DNA of 6,321 nucleotides, from the NCBI GenBank assembly GCA_028292305.1, contig JAQGMQ010000418.1, positions 1-6,321 of the forward strand, given 5' to 3'. Shown piece after piece: positions 5,678 through 6,321 of the stretch. The position numbers and the translations under genes were made by a program. The notes beneath the pieces were generated by a model that did no database searches, was not told where the DNA came from, and worked only from the letters and a program-made list of their open reading frames with translations. The DNA is from Rhodoferax sp. (GTDB lineage: Bacteria; Pseudomonadota; Gammaproteobacteria; Burkholderiales; Burkholderiaceae_C). How positions within the stretch are numbered: position 1 is the first letter of the stretch; each line of letters begins with the position of its first letter.

Positions 5678-6321
5678 ATGAAGCATCAATCCGACGCCAA
5701 CGTCCCACACCCCACCACGGACGCTGGCCGCCGCCGCATGCTGCAGGCGCTGGGCGCCGCATCGGTCGCCGGTCTGCCGGCCTGGTCTTCGGCCCAGCCG
5801 ACGGCCACGGTCAACACGACCAAGCTGGCCGTGACCGACACCGAAGTCACCGTCGGCCAATTGCACTCGGCCACGGGCACGATGGCGATCTCGGAAACCG
5901 GCGCGATCCAGGCCGAACAGCTCGCCATCGACGAAATCAACGCCATGGGCGGCATCCTGGGTCGCAAGATCAAGGTGATCAAGGAAGACGGCGCCTCCGA
6001 CTGGCCGACCTTCGCCGAAAAGGCCAAGAAGCTGCTGATCAACGACCATTGCGCCGCCGTGTTCGGTTGCTGGACGTCGGCTTCGCGCAAGGCCGTGCTG
6101 CCGGTGTTCGAAAAAGAAAACGGCCTGCTGTACTACCCCACCTTCTACGAAGGCCTGGAGCAGTCGAAGAACGTGTTCTACACCGGCCAGGAAGCCACGC
6201 AGCAGATCCTGTACAGCCTGGAATGGGCCAAGACCGAGAAGAAGGCCAAGACCTTCTTCCTGATCGGCTCCGACTACATCTGGCCGCGCACCTCGATGAA
6301 GATCGCGCGCAAGCACATCGA
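5678..6321 (+). CDS. urtA: UrtA-family urea/amide ABC transporter substrate-binding protein (5' part only)
   Basis: The first 214 codons are present of a protein that is normally a little over 400 residues. It should capture urea or a related small amide in the periplasm and deliver it to the UrtBC permease and UrtDE ATPases, whose genes would be expected just downstream. The N terminus has a twin-arginine motif, RRRMLQ (18-23), then a short hydrophobic stretch and a likely cleavage after Ala39, so export by Tat is predicted. Family signatures include TGTMAISE (66-73), FGCWTSASRKAVLPVFE (129-145) and YYPTFYEGLE (152-161). A GQEATQQ sequence (170-176) stands where I recall common UrtA proteins having GAAPNQQ, so this may be a paralogue with altered ligand preference (for example FmdD-like, short-chain amides). 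The start is supported by a good ribosome binding site and by the complete signal peptide. Family confidence is high; ligand confidence is moderate. Confidence 0.9.
   Translation, partial: MKHQSDANVPHPTTDAGRRRMLQALGAASVAGLPAWSSAQPTATVNTTKLAVTDTEVTVGQLHSATGTMAISETGAIQAEQLAIDEINAMGGILGRKIKVIKEDGASDWPTFAEKAKKLLINDHCAAVFGCWTSASRKAVLPVFEKENGLLYYPTFYEGLEQSKNVFYTGQEATQQILYSLEWAKTEKKAKTFFLIGSDYIWPRTSMKIARKHI

Noticed and set aside
5585..6316. Minus-strand open frame of 243 codons opposite the urtA-like gene
   Set aside because: The plus strand has a ribosome binding site, Tat signal and UrtA signatures; the minus frame has none of these and runs into the promoter palindromes.
1..6321. CRISPR arrays, tRNA or rRNA genes, insertion sequences
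   Set aside because: No regularly spaced direct repeats, no cloverleaf-like sequence and no transposase reading frame or terminal repeats of an IS were seen.

Overview
The window looks like chromosomal DNA of a high-GC proteobacterium, most likely a betaproteobacterium of the order Burkholderiales (Comamonadaceae-like). This is inferred from strong G/C bias at third codon positions, the style of the three proteins and the GC-rich intergenic repeat. No marker gene was available to fix the taxon.

Layout. (1) Positions 1-3396, minus strand: one very long gene, open to the left edge of the window. It encodes a membrane-bound hybrid histidine kinase whose input region is an entire NCS1-type (purine/cytosine/allantoin/hydantoin permease) transporter. 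This is followed by a cluster of eight cysteines, two more membrane helices, a coiled coil, HisKA and HATPase domains, and a C-terminal receiver domain. (2) Positions 3397-3601: a 205-base divergent intergenic region with one 6-5-6 inverted repeat. (3) Positions 3602-5284, plus strand: a complete phospholipase D superfamily protein with two intact HKD motifs, resembling ClsC-type cardiolipin synthases and probably a lipoprotein. (4) Positions 5285-5677: a 393-base gene-free stretch holding a stem-loop just after the stop codon, a roughly 110-base nested inverted repeat with a G-quadruplex motif, two palindromes in an AT-richer promoter-like patch, and a clear ribosome binding site. (5) Positions 5678-6321, plus strand: the first 214 codons of a UrtA-family periplasmic binding protein with a Tat signal, running off the right edge.

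How they may work together. The UrtA-like protein is very likely the first gene of a urea/short-chain amide ABC importer operon. The transporter-fused kinase is a plausible nitrogen-compound sensor for such an operon: NCS1 proteins carry purine-derived and hydantoin-type nitrogen sources whose breakdown yields urea or carbamoyl compounds. The palindromes upstream of the binding-protein gene are candidate operators for a response regulator. This link is inference from proximity; no separate DNA-binding regulator lies inside the window. The phospholipase D-like gene between them has no obvious functional connection and has its own apparent terminator.
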